DNA of 64,000 bases from Amborella trichopoda (taxonomy: Eukaryota; Streptophyta; Magnoliopsida; Amborellales; Amborellaceae), in assembly GCF_000471905.2 (NCBI RefSeq), contig NW_006499997.1:3468395-3532394 (forward strand), written 5' to 3'. The first letter of the stretch is position 1. Every line of letters starts with the position of its first letter. This document shows positions 33,571 through 45,658 of the stretch, piece by piece. The notes beneath the pieces were generated by a model. That model was not told the origin of the DNA and ran no database searches. It saw nothing but the letters and a program-made list of their open reading frames with translations. The position numbers and the translations under genes were made by a program.

Positions 33571-36500
33571 TTATTTGAACACATTTTTTAGCACCTTGAG
33601 TCCCGATGCGAAATAAAAGTGGAAACCGAGCAATAAAGCCTTAACAAATAGTGAAATTACCGACAGTCTCATAATTGTTCCAGAACAGGTCAAAATCTTC
33701 CTAAGCACTCCAAAAGGCCACCTGTTAAGTTTCGTCTCAATTTCGAAAAAATCAACCTCTAACACCTTGAAACAGACCCCGTAATTAAAGCTATATTTTT
33801 GGTGCATCAAACAGCTATAGAACCACCACCATTGGATCCGACACAGTTGAAAACCCTTATGGGTCAAGTTTCGACTTAATTGGGCACTCCAATACAAAGT
33901 TATGAGTAAAACATTAAAAAGAGGTAGGCCGGACGCTATTCTTGTGCGGCCTCCCTGCACCAATCTCTATTAAAGGAGGTTGGTGTGCACAGTCCCGAGC
34001 AGCAACTTCAAAGACCCATATCTCACTCGTTCTAAGTCAGATCGCTCTCAAATTTGGTGAGCATGTTCTTCTTATCAAGATGATTATCAAGATGAGTTTT
34101 TTGATTTGTGGCACGCCCGATACAATACCCGAGCAAGGAGAAAAACTAGAGAGAAGTTGATGATTTTTCAAATAGTTACATAAAATTCAGCAATAGCATT
34201 TCTCACTCGAGCGACCAAATCACGGTGCTCGCGTACCCAATTGACGTGAAACCAATTGCATTATGTACGTAAGGTCTAAGCCTATATCTGATCCTAACCC
34301 TGCGTAGGATGAATGGGGTGATTTCACACACCAAGGTGTCAAACCTACTATAAATTCTGGCTGTGGATTTCCAGATTTCGGTCAAAAACTCAAAATGACG
34401 AAATCTTCATCCGGACACGAAATCGACTTGCGTTTGTTGCAATGTGATCGTGATGGAATACTCTCTGTGATTCAGCAAAGAAACCAATGAAAAACATCAA
34501 GAGACATGCACACTATTGATTCGAAGTTTTCAAGATCTTTGTAAATTTCGAGTCGCATGATCGTGGCCCAAAAATACGGTCCGTGGCTCGAAGTTGGTAT
34601 CAAATCGATCGTCACGTCGAGCCAGACAAGAAATCAATCATCTTTTGGCCAAACGGATGTTGAAGCAACCCTGAATCATCCATGAAAGATCATGCAAGTT
34701 CTAGGGCAGCAATAGGGACTGTTTTGGAATTTTATATATTATTGGGCAGGGGCAAAATAGTCCTTTTGCACCCAATTTAAGAATTTCTTTGAATTCAATT
34801 TAGGTAGTTTTTGGGCATACACCCATGTTTGGGCCCAATTCTATAAGTACAGGTTAAACACAATTGTCAAAGGATCCTTGATTCTTTTTTCTCATCAATC
34901 AAATCTGAGAGTTTTTCATGCTCAAATTGTGGGCATGTCATAGAGAGAGAGGAGAGAGAAGAAAAGGGTCAGTACCCTTCGATAAGGTAATTTTCTCTCT
35001 TCTCCTATTTTCTATCTTTCTCTCTCCTCCTCTTTTTTCTCTTTCTCTCTCTTCTTCTTTTCTCTCTTTCTCTCTCCTCCTCTCATCTCTCTCCCCTCAT
35101 CTATATCTTTCTTTCCTATTTCTTCTCTGATATTCTTTATCTACTTTCCTTCTTTTCCTTTTTCCTTTCTCTTTCTTCTCTTTCTACTCTCTCTCTGTTC
35201 TCTTTCCTTCCTCTTTGTTCATGCATGATGGAGTCCATCGCCTATCATGTCGTCTTCTTGCTTCAAGGACACGAATAGTGAGCGAGCCTTAACGAAAGTC
35301 ACGAGCCGGGCCTCGGTCAAAGTCTCCTTGTCTTCCCTTTTTTCATTGACGGCGGAAGCACATTGTCATCCATGTTCTCCCTCTTTTCTTTATTCTCTAT
35401 CATGGACGGCGGAAACACATTGCTGCCCATGTTTCTCTCTTCATTGAATCTTCTGTCATGGAAGATGGACGCACATAGCTGCCCATATTTTCTCTCTCCT
35501 CTTAATCTTCTGTCATAGATTGTAGAAACACATCATCGCCCATGTTTTCTCTCTCCTCTTAATTTTTTTTCATGAATAGTGGAAGCACATCAACTCTCAT
35601 GTTTTCTCTCTCCTCTCATTTCTGTGTCATGGACGGTGGAAGCTCATCGTCGTTCATGTCTTGTCTCTCTTCTCTCACTCTCTTGTCATGGATGGTGATG
35701 CTCATCGACGTCCATGTTCCCTCTTTCTCATTAATCATCTATCATAGACGACGGAAGCTCATCGTTGTCCACATCTTCTCTCTCTTCTCTCATTCCTCTC
35801 TCATAGATGGCGGAAGCTCATCATCATCCACGTCTTCTCTCTCTTCTCTCATTCCTTTATCATGGACGGCGGAGGCTCATTGTCACCCATGATTTTTCTC
35901 TCTTCTTACCCTTCTGTCATGGATGGATGAGCACATCGCCGTCCATGTTCTTTCCTATCTTTTCTCTCATTGTCTCCCATGTTCCCTTGCTCTCTTCTCT
36001 CTCTTTCTTCTTTATTGTTTTCCCTCTCTCTTTCCTCTCTTGCTTTTTCCTTTTCTCCCTCATTGCTCATCTCATCTTCTTCTCACATGCGCGACATCAG
36101 TAGTACGATGCATGTCTCTCCTCTTTCTTCTCTCTCTCGTTTGACCAAGAAAGGCTGAGACAAAATTGTCATGATTGTCTTATTATCTAGCAATATTGTC
36201 TCTGAGCCAATCTTAGTTACCGTGCCGTCGTACTACCACGATAAGCTAACCATTGTGCCAAGCTGGCTAATGATCGTTCTGACTTCTAGTAGTATTTTTG
36301 TTGTGTCGATCTAGATACCGTGCCCATCTTGCTACCACGTAGGGTCAATCACTTGCTAATCTAGCTGTTGTGTTATTCTCAACACCTACTCAAAATTCCT
36401 TTAATCTACCCCTAGCTTCTTCTTTCACTACCTTTTCTTCTTTTGGATGTGCATGTCCGTGTACATTCGCTCAGAGACAAAGTGGGGTCTTTTTCGACCC

Positions 36501-36808
36501 ACTTGTCTCGTAAAATTAACCATGTGTGTGTGATTGCAGAAATAGGAGAATACAGGCCAAGGGAGACGATTTCGAACCAGTTCTACGACTTGAGAGCTTC
36601 TTCATGATCTAAGATAGTGCCCACATGAGCCAGCCTAACTAAGTCCCGAACACACCTTAAATTCCTCTCTCATCGGTTGGTATACCTAGCCTTGCTCGTG
36701 AGCGAGGTTCTCGAGGGAGCGATCTCAAAGTCCCGGGTTCCCTTGAAACTCGAGACGTGTGCCACCCAATCATCTAGATAAGGAGGGCAAGATCGAGGCA
36801 CCTAATCA
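33571..36808 (+). mobile_element. LTR E: plus-oriented Tat-like LTR followed by a primer-binding site
   Basis: It begins near TTATTTGAAC and ends CCTAATCA at 36808, with TGAAGAGTCCACTGGGGA at 36812-36829. It is collinear with the reverse complement of T1's LTRs: AGCACCTTGAGTCCC at the start, a TATA box (TCTATAAG, about 34840-34847), a CT-rich tract (34985-35220) and a U5 array (35330-35960). Only about 40 bp of its interior follow before LTR C begins in the opposite direction. It is an LTR remnant of a distinct subfamily. Confidence 0.7.
35330..35960 (+). repeat. Tandem array in U5 of LTR E, different core
   Basis: About ten units of 55-70 bp of the form CATGGACGGYGGAAGC...CATCGTCGTYCATG followed by TTTTCTCTCTCCTCTCATT. 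Arms pair as CATGGACG with CGTTCATG (35628-35658) or CATGGA with TCCATG (near 35688-35718). Confidence 0.65.
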
Positions 36809-36811
36809 GCT

Positions 36812-36829
36812 TGAAGAGTCCACTGGGGA
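36812..36829 (+). promoter_or_regulatory. Primer-binding site of LTR E
   Basis: TGAAGAGTCCACTGGGGA, three bases after the LTR, same type as in T1. Confidence 0.55.
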
Positions 36830-36849
36830 CTGCCTGGCATTGCAGATTG

Positions 36850-39134
36850 AGTTAGAAGAAAGCGAGAGAAAACACAGTCGACGCTAGGCTTCACCGACTA
36901 TGTTGTACAGAGGGGAAGAAAGAGAAGATGCAGTCGGTGCTAAGATTCACCGACTGTGACTGAAGAGGAGAGAGAAATCTAGTTGATGCTAGGTTTTACT
37001 GACTGACAAAAGAGGAGAGAGAAATCCAGTCGGCACTAGGCTTCACGAACTGACAGAAGAGAGAGAGAGAAAACCAATCAGCACTAGGTTTCATCGATTG
37101 TGACAGAAGAGAGAGAGAAACCCAACCGGTGCTAGGCTTCACCGATTGTGATAGAAGGGAGAGAGAAAACCAACCGGTGCTAAGCTTTATCGATTGTGAT
37201 AAAACAGAGAGAGGAAAAACCAACCGGCACTAAGCTTCACCGATTGTGATAAAAGAGAGAGAGAAAACCAACCGACACTAGGCTCCATTGATTGTGACAA
37301 AAGAGAGAGAGAGAAAACCAACCGGTACTAGGCTTCATTGATTGTGACAGAAGAAAGAGAGAGAAAACCAATCGGTGCTTGGCTTCGTCGATTATGATAG
37401 AAGAGAGAGAGGGAAAACCAATTGGCGTTGATTGCGACAGAAGAGAGAGAAAATCAACCGGTGCTAGGCTTCACCGACTGATCAAAGAGGAAAGAAAAGA
37501 AGGAGATAGAGATAAGAAAAAGATAGAGACAAGAAGAGGGGAAGAGAGAGAAAGAGATAGAGATGGGAAGAAGAGAGAGAGAGAGATAGAGATGAGAAGA
37601 AGAGAGAGATATAGATGAGAAGAGAGAAGGAGAGAGAGGGGAATACAGAGAAAGAGATAGAGAGAGAAAGAGATAAAGATGCAAAGAGGGGAGGAGAGAG
37701 AAAGTTACCTGTCCGACTTACCCTTTTCTTCTCTCTCTCCTCTCTCTCTCCAAGACGTACCCAAGATCTCAAGGAAGAATGCAAATTTTATTGAATCAAT
37801 AAAAAAATGAACCGAACCCGTTACAATTTAGCTTTGCATGTTTATATAGAATTGGGTTCAAACATGGGTGTATGCCTAAAACTTACCTCAATTGAGGATA
37901 ATTACAATTATTCTAAATTAAAGAAAATTAAGTAAATAGGGAGCAAAAAGACTGTTTTGCCCCTACAATGTGTAGAATTTCATAACAATCTTTGCTGCTA
38001 CCTGAGAACTTATGTGATATTCTGTGGCTGACCCGGGGGTCGTTCTGATGCTGGTTTGATTGAAAGATTATTGTTTTCTTGTAGGGCTTGGCGTGGCAAT
38101 CATTTTGATAACAACTTCGAGCCATGAATCATGTTTTCGAGCCATTATCATGAGACTTGAATCTTGAATGAATCTTGAAGACTTTGGATCGATTGTGTGC
38201 TCGTTCCTTGATGTTTCTTCGTGACTTCTTCATTGAATCACACTGAGCATGTCGTCACGATCACATTGCAACGAACATAGCTTGATTTCATGTCCGGATG
38301 AAGATTTTGTCCTCTTGAGTCTTCGGCCGAAATCTTGACGGATTTTATTAAAGTTTTGATGTCTTCGTTTGTGAAATCCAACCGTTCATTGTACGTGAGG
38401 TTCGGACCAAAGATAGCCTCGGACCTTACACACATAATGCAATTGGTTTCATGCCGATCGGGTATACAAACATCATGATCTGGTTGCTCGAATGAGGCAT
38501 GCTACTGCTGAATTTTCTGTAACTTCCATCACAAAAGAACGACTTTCATTTAGTTTTTCTCTCTATTAGAGTGTCGTCATGGGGCGTACCACATTGAATT
38601 GTTCATCTTAACGAGATGAACACGCTCAACAAATTTGGGAGCGATTTGACTTGGAACGAGTGAGATATACCCCGAAAGTGCCTTCTCGTGACTTTAAAAA
38701 CAGCCACCTTTAATGGTGTTTTGATGGAGTGAGGCCACACGAGAATAGTGTGCAGCTTACCTTTTTTGGTATTTTACCCGTAACTTTGTCTTGAAGTGCC
38801 CGATTAAGTCAAAACTTGACCCATAGGGGTTTTCGACTGTGTTGGATCTAATGGTGGTGGTCCTACAGCTGATTGACGCACCAAAAGTATGGCTTTAGTT
38901 ACAGGGTCCATTTTAAGGTGTTAGACACCGATTTCGTTGAAATTGTTTCTTTGTGTTCACTGCCTTAGACATGCCTGATCATGTCGAAATTGGCAGGGGG
39001 TCTTTTGATGTGCTGATCATGATCCTGACCAATTCCGGTGTCATTCTGAGACTGTCAATATTTTCCACTATTTTTTAGGTTGTATTGACCTGCTTCTTAT
39101 CAGGGACCAAGGTGCTGAAAAATACGTTCAAACA
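36850..39134 (-). mobile_element. LTR C: minus-oriented Tat-like LTR, lacking its outer end
   Basis: This is collinear with LTRs A and B from their hairpin array to TTCAAACA at 39134. It has the hairpin array (36860-37480), GAGA tract (37480-37700), poly(A) signal (near 37788) and TATA box (37841-37848). The outer part of U5 is missing where it meets the stub of E. Its right side joins 3' interior sequence like that of T1, so it is a 3' LTR of a T1-family member. Confidence 0.75.
36860..37480 (-). repeat. Tandem hairpin array in U5 of LTR C
   Basis: About 12 units. At 36931-36956 the arms are CAGTCGGTG and CACCGACTG around an 8-base loop. Others pair as AATCGGTG with CACCGATT. Compared with LTRs A and B, paired positions differ together. 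Confidence 0.75.
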
Positions 39135-41160
39135 TCTTGCCCCACCAAATTTTGTGCTTCAAGAGAAGCGAGAAGGGCAATCATTCAGATAATTTTCTTC
39201 GGATTTTACTACTTTCCTTCCAAGCTACAAGACTACGTGAACTCCAAGGAGATTCATGTAATGGCGTAACTAAGCTGCTCAGACATAGGGATGCATTGTT
39301 TGCGGGTCCGTCCATGGAGACTTTATGGGGAGAAGAGACGTTTTTTTAGGGATCTTGTCGATGTCCTCACCCTCGTGCGGACTATTGGTGATTCTAAAGC
39401 TAAAGATTTTGTAGGGACCTCATCAGTCAAAATCAGGCCCGTCTGACAATTGAGTGTCAAGTGGAGGGGCACTGTTCCCATTTGGTTTGGGTTCGTTGGT
39501 TTGCTTTGGTAGGCATTGTTTGCTATTACACCAGGTTTGCTTTTGACGATCAAAGCACCACTGTAGGTCTCGCCTACCGAATCTAATCGGGGGCAAGTTT
39601 ATTAGCCGATCCTGAAGGTCAGATCATGCTAGCAAGGTGAGTTGACGTCTCTGGCAGGTGCCACCCTGGCTTTGTCAGTTTCTTGCCTTTGTAGTATTTG
39701 TTTCTAGAGTATGTTTGTGACCTTGTGGGAATAATGTTCTTCCTCATGAGACTTGTCTTGCCGTCTTGATGAGTCTTCTATCTTTCAAGTCCTTTTTGCA
39801 ACTGAACTTAGGCTGTCAGAATCTTTTCCTTGAAGCTCGTATTTTTTGAGTTCTAGTATGGTGTTACTAGGGATTTTCTTCTTTTGAGTGAGGGTTGAAG
39901 CTACTTGTTGAGGCGAGTACTACATCAACCTGTTTATTGGTCCAAGCATCCTTCGTGGATTTTCGCTTGAACTTGGGAAGAGGTGCCGTAAAGATGGTTT
40001 TCACCAACTTTTTTTCATTTTGGGGCTCTTTTTCCCACAGCCTTTTTGCTATGTCCACCCTATTCATCGATTTTTACTCACGATGCCCTTTTGGGTTTCC
40101 ACTGTGCCCAGTTTTTATTCACATAACTCTTTTACTCATGGTTTCATGACCATGCCCATTCGTTAAGGTATACATCATGCTCGTTATTTCATCAATTTTT
40201 TTTTTTTTGTGAAGGTGTGTTTAAGGTCATGCCTTCCGGACCTGTGTGAAATAGTTTAACATCATGCGGCCTGGACGTGCACTATGCCTTAAGGTCATAC
40301 AACTGGACCGTGGTGGTATTGGATGGCAGTTTGTGGAGGCCATAGAGTGAGTATAGTGGTGGTTTGACTCACTTGGGGAAATGGCATTAGTCTACCTATG
40401 AGAGATGGATGATGTATGAAATGTGAGTGAACGATGGTGACACACTAACTTACAACGAATATAAGTGGCGGGATCGTTCACCATTTTGTGAGGCTGGGGA
40501 ATGAGGTATAGTGATGAAGTGAATGAACTCACTGGGGAGGTAGTGAAGGTGGTGCACGCACACTAACATATAAGTTAGGGAAGGCATGCGTGAAAGTGCA
40601 CGTAAAGGGTGTGTGCGCGTATGTGGGGGAAAGATTTAAAGGTCATACCTACGGGACTTATGAGAAGAAGTTTATCATCATGTAGCTAGAACGTGTACTA
40701 TGGTTTAAGGTCATACAGTTGGACCGTGGTTATGCAGTTTAATGTCATACCACTAGGAACGTACAGTTTAAGGTCGTGCAACTAGACCTCTGCTACAGTT
40801 TAAGGTCATACAGTTTGGACCATGATGCTGAGCCTTTTATCGTCATGCGGCTAGGACGTAGACTTTGGTTTAAGGTCATACAACTAGATCGTCGTTACGT
40901 AGTTTAAAGTCATACAACTAGGATCGTGCAGTTTAAGGTCTTGCGGTTAGACCTCCGCTACAGTTTAAGGTCGTATAGTTTGAACCATGTGGTTTAGGGT
41001 CACACATTTAGACCACCGTTATAGTTTAAGGCCGTATAGTTTGAACCATGGTGCTGAGTCTTTTAGCGTCATGTAGCTAGGATGTAGACTATGGTTTAAG
41101 GTCATACAGCTGGACCGCGGTTATGTAGTTTAAAGTCATACAACTAGGATCGTGCAGTCT
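39135..41160 (-). mobile_element. 3' interior of a T1-family element beside LTR C, with tandem repeats
   Basis: It is similar to 11957-14000 throughout, including the GTTTAAGGTCATACARC array (40220-41160). It ends abruptly at 41160 against LTR D in opposite orientation. Confidence 0.7.
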
Positions 41161-42199
41161 AGCGCTAACTGTGTTCTTCTTGCCCCCTCTCTCTCTAACA
41201 CAGTCGATGATACTTAGCACCGATTGTGTCCTCTCTCTCTCCTTCCCCGCACTCTCACTAACATAGCAAACGATACCTAGCACTGACTGTGCCCTCTCTC
41301 TCTTCTTCTACTAACACAGGCGACACCGACTGTGTCTTCTTTCTCTTCTTCTTCCAACACAGCCGACGACGCCTGGGGCCGATTGTGTCCTTCTCCCTCC
41401 TCTCTCCTTCCTTCTCTCTTCTCTCACACTCTTCTCGTTCTTTCTTTCCCTTCCTCTCTTTCGTTCTCTTCCCCTCTTATTCTCTTACTTCTCATTCTCT
41501 TTATGATTTTCATGCCTTTTGTTATCCTTTCGTTTGACTAAGAGGGGTTAAGATTAGCCTCTTATGGTGGCCCTGTCATCTAGCCGTAATGTTGTTGTGC
41601 CAGAATTACTGTGCCTGCTTTATTGCCACGACACACTAACCATCGCATCTAGCTAGTCAGTATCGATATTGACGTCTAGTAGTAACTCTATTGAGCCGTT
41701 CTGAGTTATCGAGCCCCTTTTATTGTCACGTCAGACCAATTACCTACCAGCTTAGTCACTATGTTGATCTCCCCATCTAGTCAAATTCTTCTCTCCCCCA
41801 TATTCTTTCTCTTGTTCTTCTCTCCTTTTATGAATGTGCTTGCTTGTGTACGTTCACCAAAGAGGCAAGGTGAGGTCTGTTCACCCACTTGTCTTATAGC
41901 ATTGACCATATGTGTGTGACTGCAGAAAATAGGAGAATACAAGCTAAAGGAGGCAATTTCGAACCAGTTTTATGACTGGGGGCTTTCTTCGTGATCTAAG
42001 AGGGTGCCCACCCGAGCCAGCCCAAGTAAGTCCCGAACTCACCTTAAATTCCTCTCTCATCAGTTGGTAATACCTGCCCTTGTTCTCAAATGAGGATCTC
42101 GAGAGAGCGATCTCATAACGTCCCAGGTCTCCCTTGAAACCTGAGACACATGTCGCCCGATCATCCAGATCTGGAGGTCTAGATCGAGGCACCTAACCA
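41161..42199 (+). mobile_element. LTR D, U5 part only, plus orientation
   Basis: The segment corresponds to the reverse complement of LTR B 25633-26500 and ends CCTAACCA at 42199. It starts within the hairpin array (41165-41390, with CACAGTCGATGATACTTAG-type units and CT-rich spacers). U3, R and part of U5 are missing. Confidence 0.7.
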
Positions 42200-42202
42200 G
42201 CT

Positions 42203-42220
42203 TGGTGACTCCACTGGGGA
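42203..42220 (+). promoter_or_regulatory. Primer-binding site of element D
   Basis: TGGTGACTCCACTGGGGA, three bases after the LTR end. Confidence 0.65.
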
Positions 42221-45040
42221 TTACTACCCCTTAGTCGGATCGTACTTTTTTGGCTAGTTTCTCCTTTTTATTTTATGTATTCACACATCACTTATGGCTT
42301 ACGGGTTCTGTAACCCATTCATCCGGATAGGGGATTTCTTATCCCCGCATTCGCGAGTGTACCTAGGGAACAAGTTCCGCCAACTTTGTCCCCAACCAGC
42401 CTTTTGAGCAAAGATCCCTTGTTTAGCTCCCAGGTCTTAACCTGGATCGATTTGAGGAGGGTCTTAAAGGTCCCTCACTTCCCATCTCCTCACTTTGGTG
42501 GAACCTTCGCTAAGGCACCCTTCATTGGCAGCACGTCTGTTGCCACAGAACATGCACCTAGCCACTGGCAAGTCACTTGTCGGTCTTACTATCGTAGTAC
42601 GTCGGAAGGCTACTCAGTCCCTCTCTGCAGAAGTCAAGCAATTTGTCATTGCTTCTGTGGGTCGCTACAAGACTGCCCCCCACATTCCTGCACCACCACG
42701 AGTCTCTATTCCTAGAGGCTCAACACATAGAGGCAAAGGCTCTATGGCCTCCAAAGGCTAGGTCCTGCACAATCTGCTCATATGCATCCCACCACTCGCG
42801 GCAACGCCGTCATTTCGCCAACCCGAGTACATAGGAGATGACCTCCTCGTCCTCCTACACAACACACACAAGCACACCCTGTAAGGGGTAGGCCTCCACC
42901 TGCTCTCGTATAGACACCTGCTTGTAGTTCTCGGCCTCTTAAGGCCAGATCACTTGCTCGAGCCCGGGCTGACCCTCAAGTCCTTGTGATCCTTCTTGAA
43001 GGGGCGAACACGCATCACCGACACAGACATCCCCTCGCCCTTGACTCAAACCTCCTCATGAGTCAACCCTGCTCTTACTTCTTCGAGCAAGCATCTTCAG
43101 CCTTGGTATTCGAAGACCTTCCCCAAGAGTACCATCCTGAACCAGCCCCATCATTTTGGTCATGTCTTTGGAGCCCACAAGAGAGCTCAAGGCAATGACA
43201 TGATGGAAGATCGAGTTCTTCATCCTCCCCGGCCCAAGATGACCTCAGTCCCTTGCCCTCATCCTTTGCCGCACCTGATGGAGGTAGCTCTCTCTTGTGC
43301 AACAAGAGCTGACTAGCCGCAGTCCCAATCACAGTTTTTCCGTGAGGTTCATCAAAGCCTCAAAGCTAAGCATGATAGAGGTCTGCAAATTCAGACCAAG
43401 GAAGTGACCAAGGCGGTCGGGGCAACCAGCTCTGATAACCCTCTCCACTTGAATCCCTTCTACCCTCGTTAGATGACGAAGCCTAAACAAGAAGGCCATG
43501 AGCCTTACACTATGGTTATTGACGAAGAAGATGACCTAGCCACTCAGCAGCCACGGTCTCAGCACCCTCAGGAACCGGTCTTCACATGATCGGAATACAA
43601 GAGTCGAGTCAAGTTGGGGCATGCTGGCCCCCTATTTACCGATCTACCGTATATGACCCATCAAGTTCGCAAGCCCTCAGCTGCAACTAATGCTGACCTC
43701 CATAGAGAAACAGTTAGCGTAATGGTTGTAAGCGAGACTAGTGACGCGTAGGAAGAGCGCATGAACAAATTCGAAGATATGGTGCATACGATGATAGAAA
43801 AAATCGATCGTAAGATGCTGCACACCAATCTGCTAACCATGAGGTCAATTCCCATCACTCAGATGGTGCACCTCCAAGGCAGCCCCCTCCCACTACCTCA
43901 CAGGACAATTCTACCCCTCACCCCGTCTCTCAGATAGACATTGATGCTATGGTGACCCATACCATACAGAACAGACAAATCTTGGGGATACAGGGTGCAA
44001 CACCTTATCAAAGGTCGTATCCTTCATACATCAACCAAGTCCCATTTCCCTCAGATTACAAGAAAGGGAAGTTTCCTCTATTCAATGGAACCACATCCTC
44101 AAACAAGCATATTGCCCACTTCCAGGTAGCATGTCGAGAAACAGTGGCCGACGGGAGACTTCTTCCCTGTCAGTTTGTTGAAACCCTTGATGGCCCAGCC
44201 TTTCAATTGTATGCTCGACTTCGCCCAAACTCAGTACATACATAGGAAGAGATGGAGAAATTGTTCTATCGGTGCTTCTATGAGGTCGAGAGATATGTCC
44301 AAACTATTGAGTTCTCACCCTGACTCAAGATCCCGATGAGCCCGTGGACCAGTTCATATCAAGATGGAGAAATGTGGCCGCTTTCCTTCCCAATCTTATG
44401 CCTGAGAAGGAGGCAATCAAAACTTGTGTGCGCAACATGCGACCTGAAATTGCTCTACATGTCAAGGCCTCTAACTCAACTTCCATATAAGAGCTGATCT
44501 GTAAATCAGTCCGCATAGAAAGTCTATCACGCCACCACAGCGGGTCACGATAAAAGCCTGCAAGCTTTGGGAACAACCGAGGCAATGGTAGCTCTCAAAA
44601 CAACACATGGGGAAGCCAACAGAAAGGAGTAATTAGTGCAGCCGTCACTATCACGGATCCAAAGAAGGCTCCCTCCCAAACTTTGGACCTCTCCAAAGGG
44701 TGAGAACAGCAAAGACAATGCCCCAGGCTGGCAAGCAACAACAGCCATACAATCAAGTACCCCCGCCAGTGAATCTTAATCGAGATGATTATTTCACCAG
44801 GCATAGGAACAAGGTCTACCCCTTTGAGAAGAAATGGGTCCCTGCACTGTTCCGATTATTTTTGGAACAAAATATGATTCAGCTTCCAAAAGCCAAGTTT
44901 CTTGAGCAAACTAGCCTTGATACTCAGGGGAATTAGTGGGCTTATCATAGAAGGATCAATCATCCCACAGATGACTGCTACACGCTAAAAGATATTATTG
45001 AGACCCTGATTCAGAAGGCTCAAAATTTCTAGTTGATTTC
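42221..45040 (+). pseudogene. Element D: leader and gag of a plus-oriented Tat-like element
   Basis: Leader 42221-42480 is followed by a Pro/Ser/Arg-rich gag N-terminus (frames 42386-42715 and 42495-42761, with GRYKTAPHIPAPPRVSIPRG). The gag core lies at about 43949-44520 and contains KKGKFPLFNGTT, AHFQVACRETV and DGPAFQLYARLRP, with VDQFISRWRN further on. A YHRRINHPTDDCYTLKDIIE knuckle-like segment lies near 44945-45005. The copy stops near 45040; protease, pol and 3' LTR are absent. It is the best preserved gag of the cluster, but fossil, with several breaks. Confidence 0.7.
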
Positions 45041-45300
45041 GGAAGAGAAAATAGGACATAAGATCTGTTATTTGTTTAGATTGTAATTCTTCCCATAACA
45101 ACGGTAAAAAAACGTCGTTGAGAAGCAATCTCCATGGTCCCGCGCGGGCTGAATCTACATAAATGGACGTTGAAATTTTGGTAAAATTTAAAGCCTTAAA
45201 TTTTCGGGGAAATGTCAAAAATATAATGGAGAATAATATGGTTCATGTGGTTTGGAAAATAAAAGTAAAGGGGTCCATCACCGTCAATCTTTGGCTATAT
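45041..45300. other. Flank of the retroelement cluster, no gene seen
   Basis: Composition returns to AT-rich host type. The plus-strand frame at 45163-45366 runs into a MITE-like copy and is not a gene. Confidence 0.4.
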
Positions 45301-45307
45301 GAAAATA

Positions 45308-45658
45308 GGTATGGTTTGTATACGGCTGAGCCCCTAAACAATCAAAGTAAGGCCACCTTTAAATAATGTTGAAAGATGGTTCAGTATTGAAAATCTTAGT
45401 GACAACTTTAAAATTCATTTTTATTTCTAAAATTTAAAGCTTCTAAATTAGTGCAGATCGAACACATCTATGAATATTTGAAAATCTTGAAAATTGACAG
45501 TCTTGAAAATGCATTACAAGATGCATTTCTTTCAAGACTTAAAACTTAATTTTTCTCATATCCATACATTGAAATGATATTTTTTGGCATCGAATCAACC
45601 TATGAATTTTTCAAGTTGGTCTTAATCTGGTCGTTTAGAGCCTCACCTTATAGAGACT
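45308..45658 (+). mobile_element. MITE-like element, copy 5
   Basis: The 5' terminus GTATGGTTTGTATACGG...CCCCTAAACAATCAAAGT mirrors the right end of copies 2-4. Internal ATTTGAAAATCTTGAAAATT is conserved, the palindrome is degraded (CATTGAAATGAT), and the 3' end GTTTAGAGCCTCACCTTATA is present. Confidence 0.6.
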
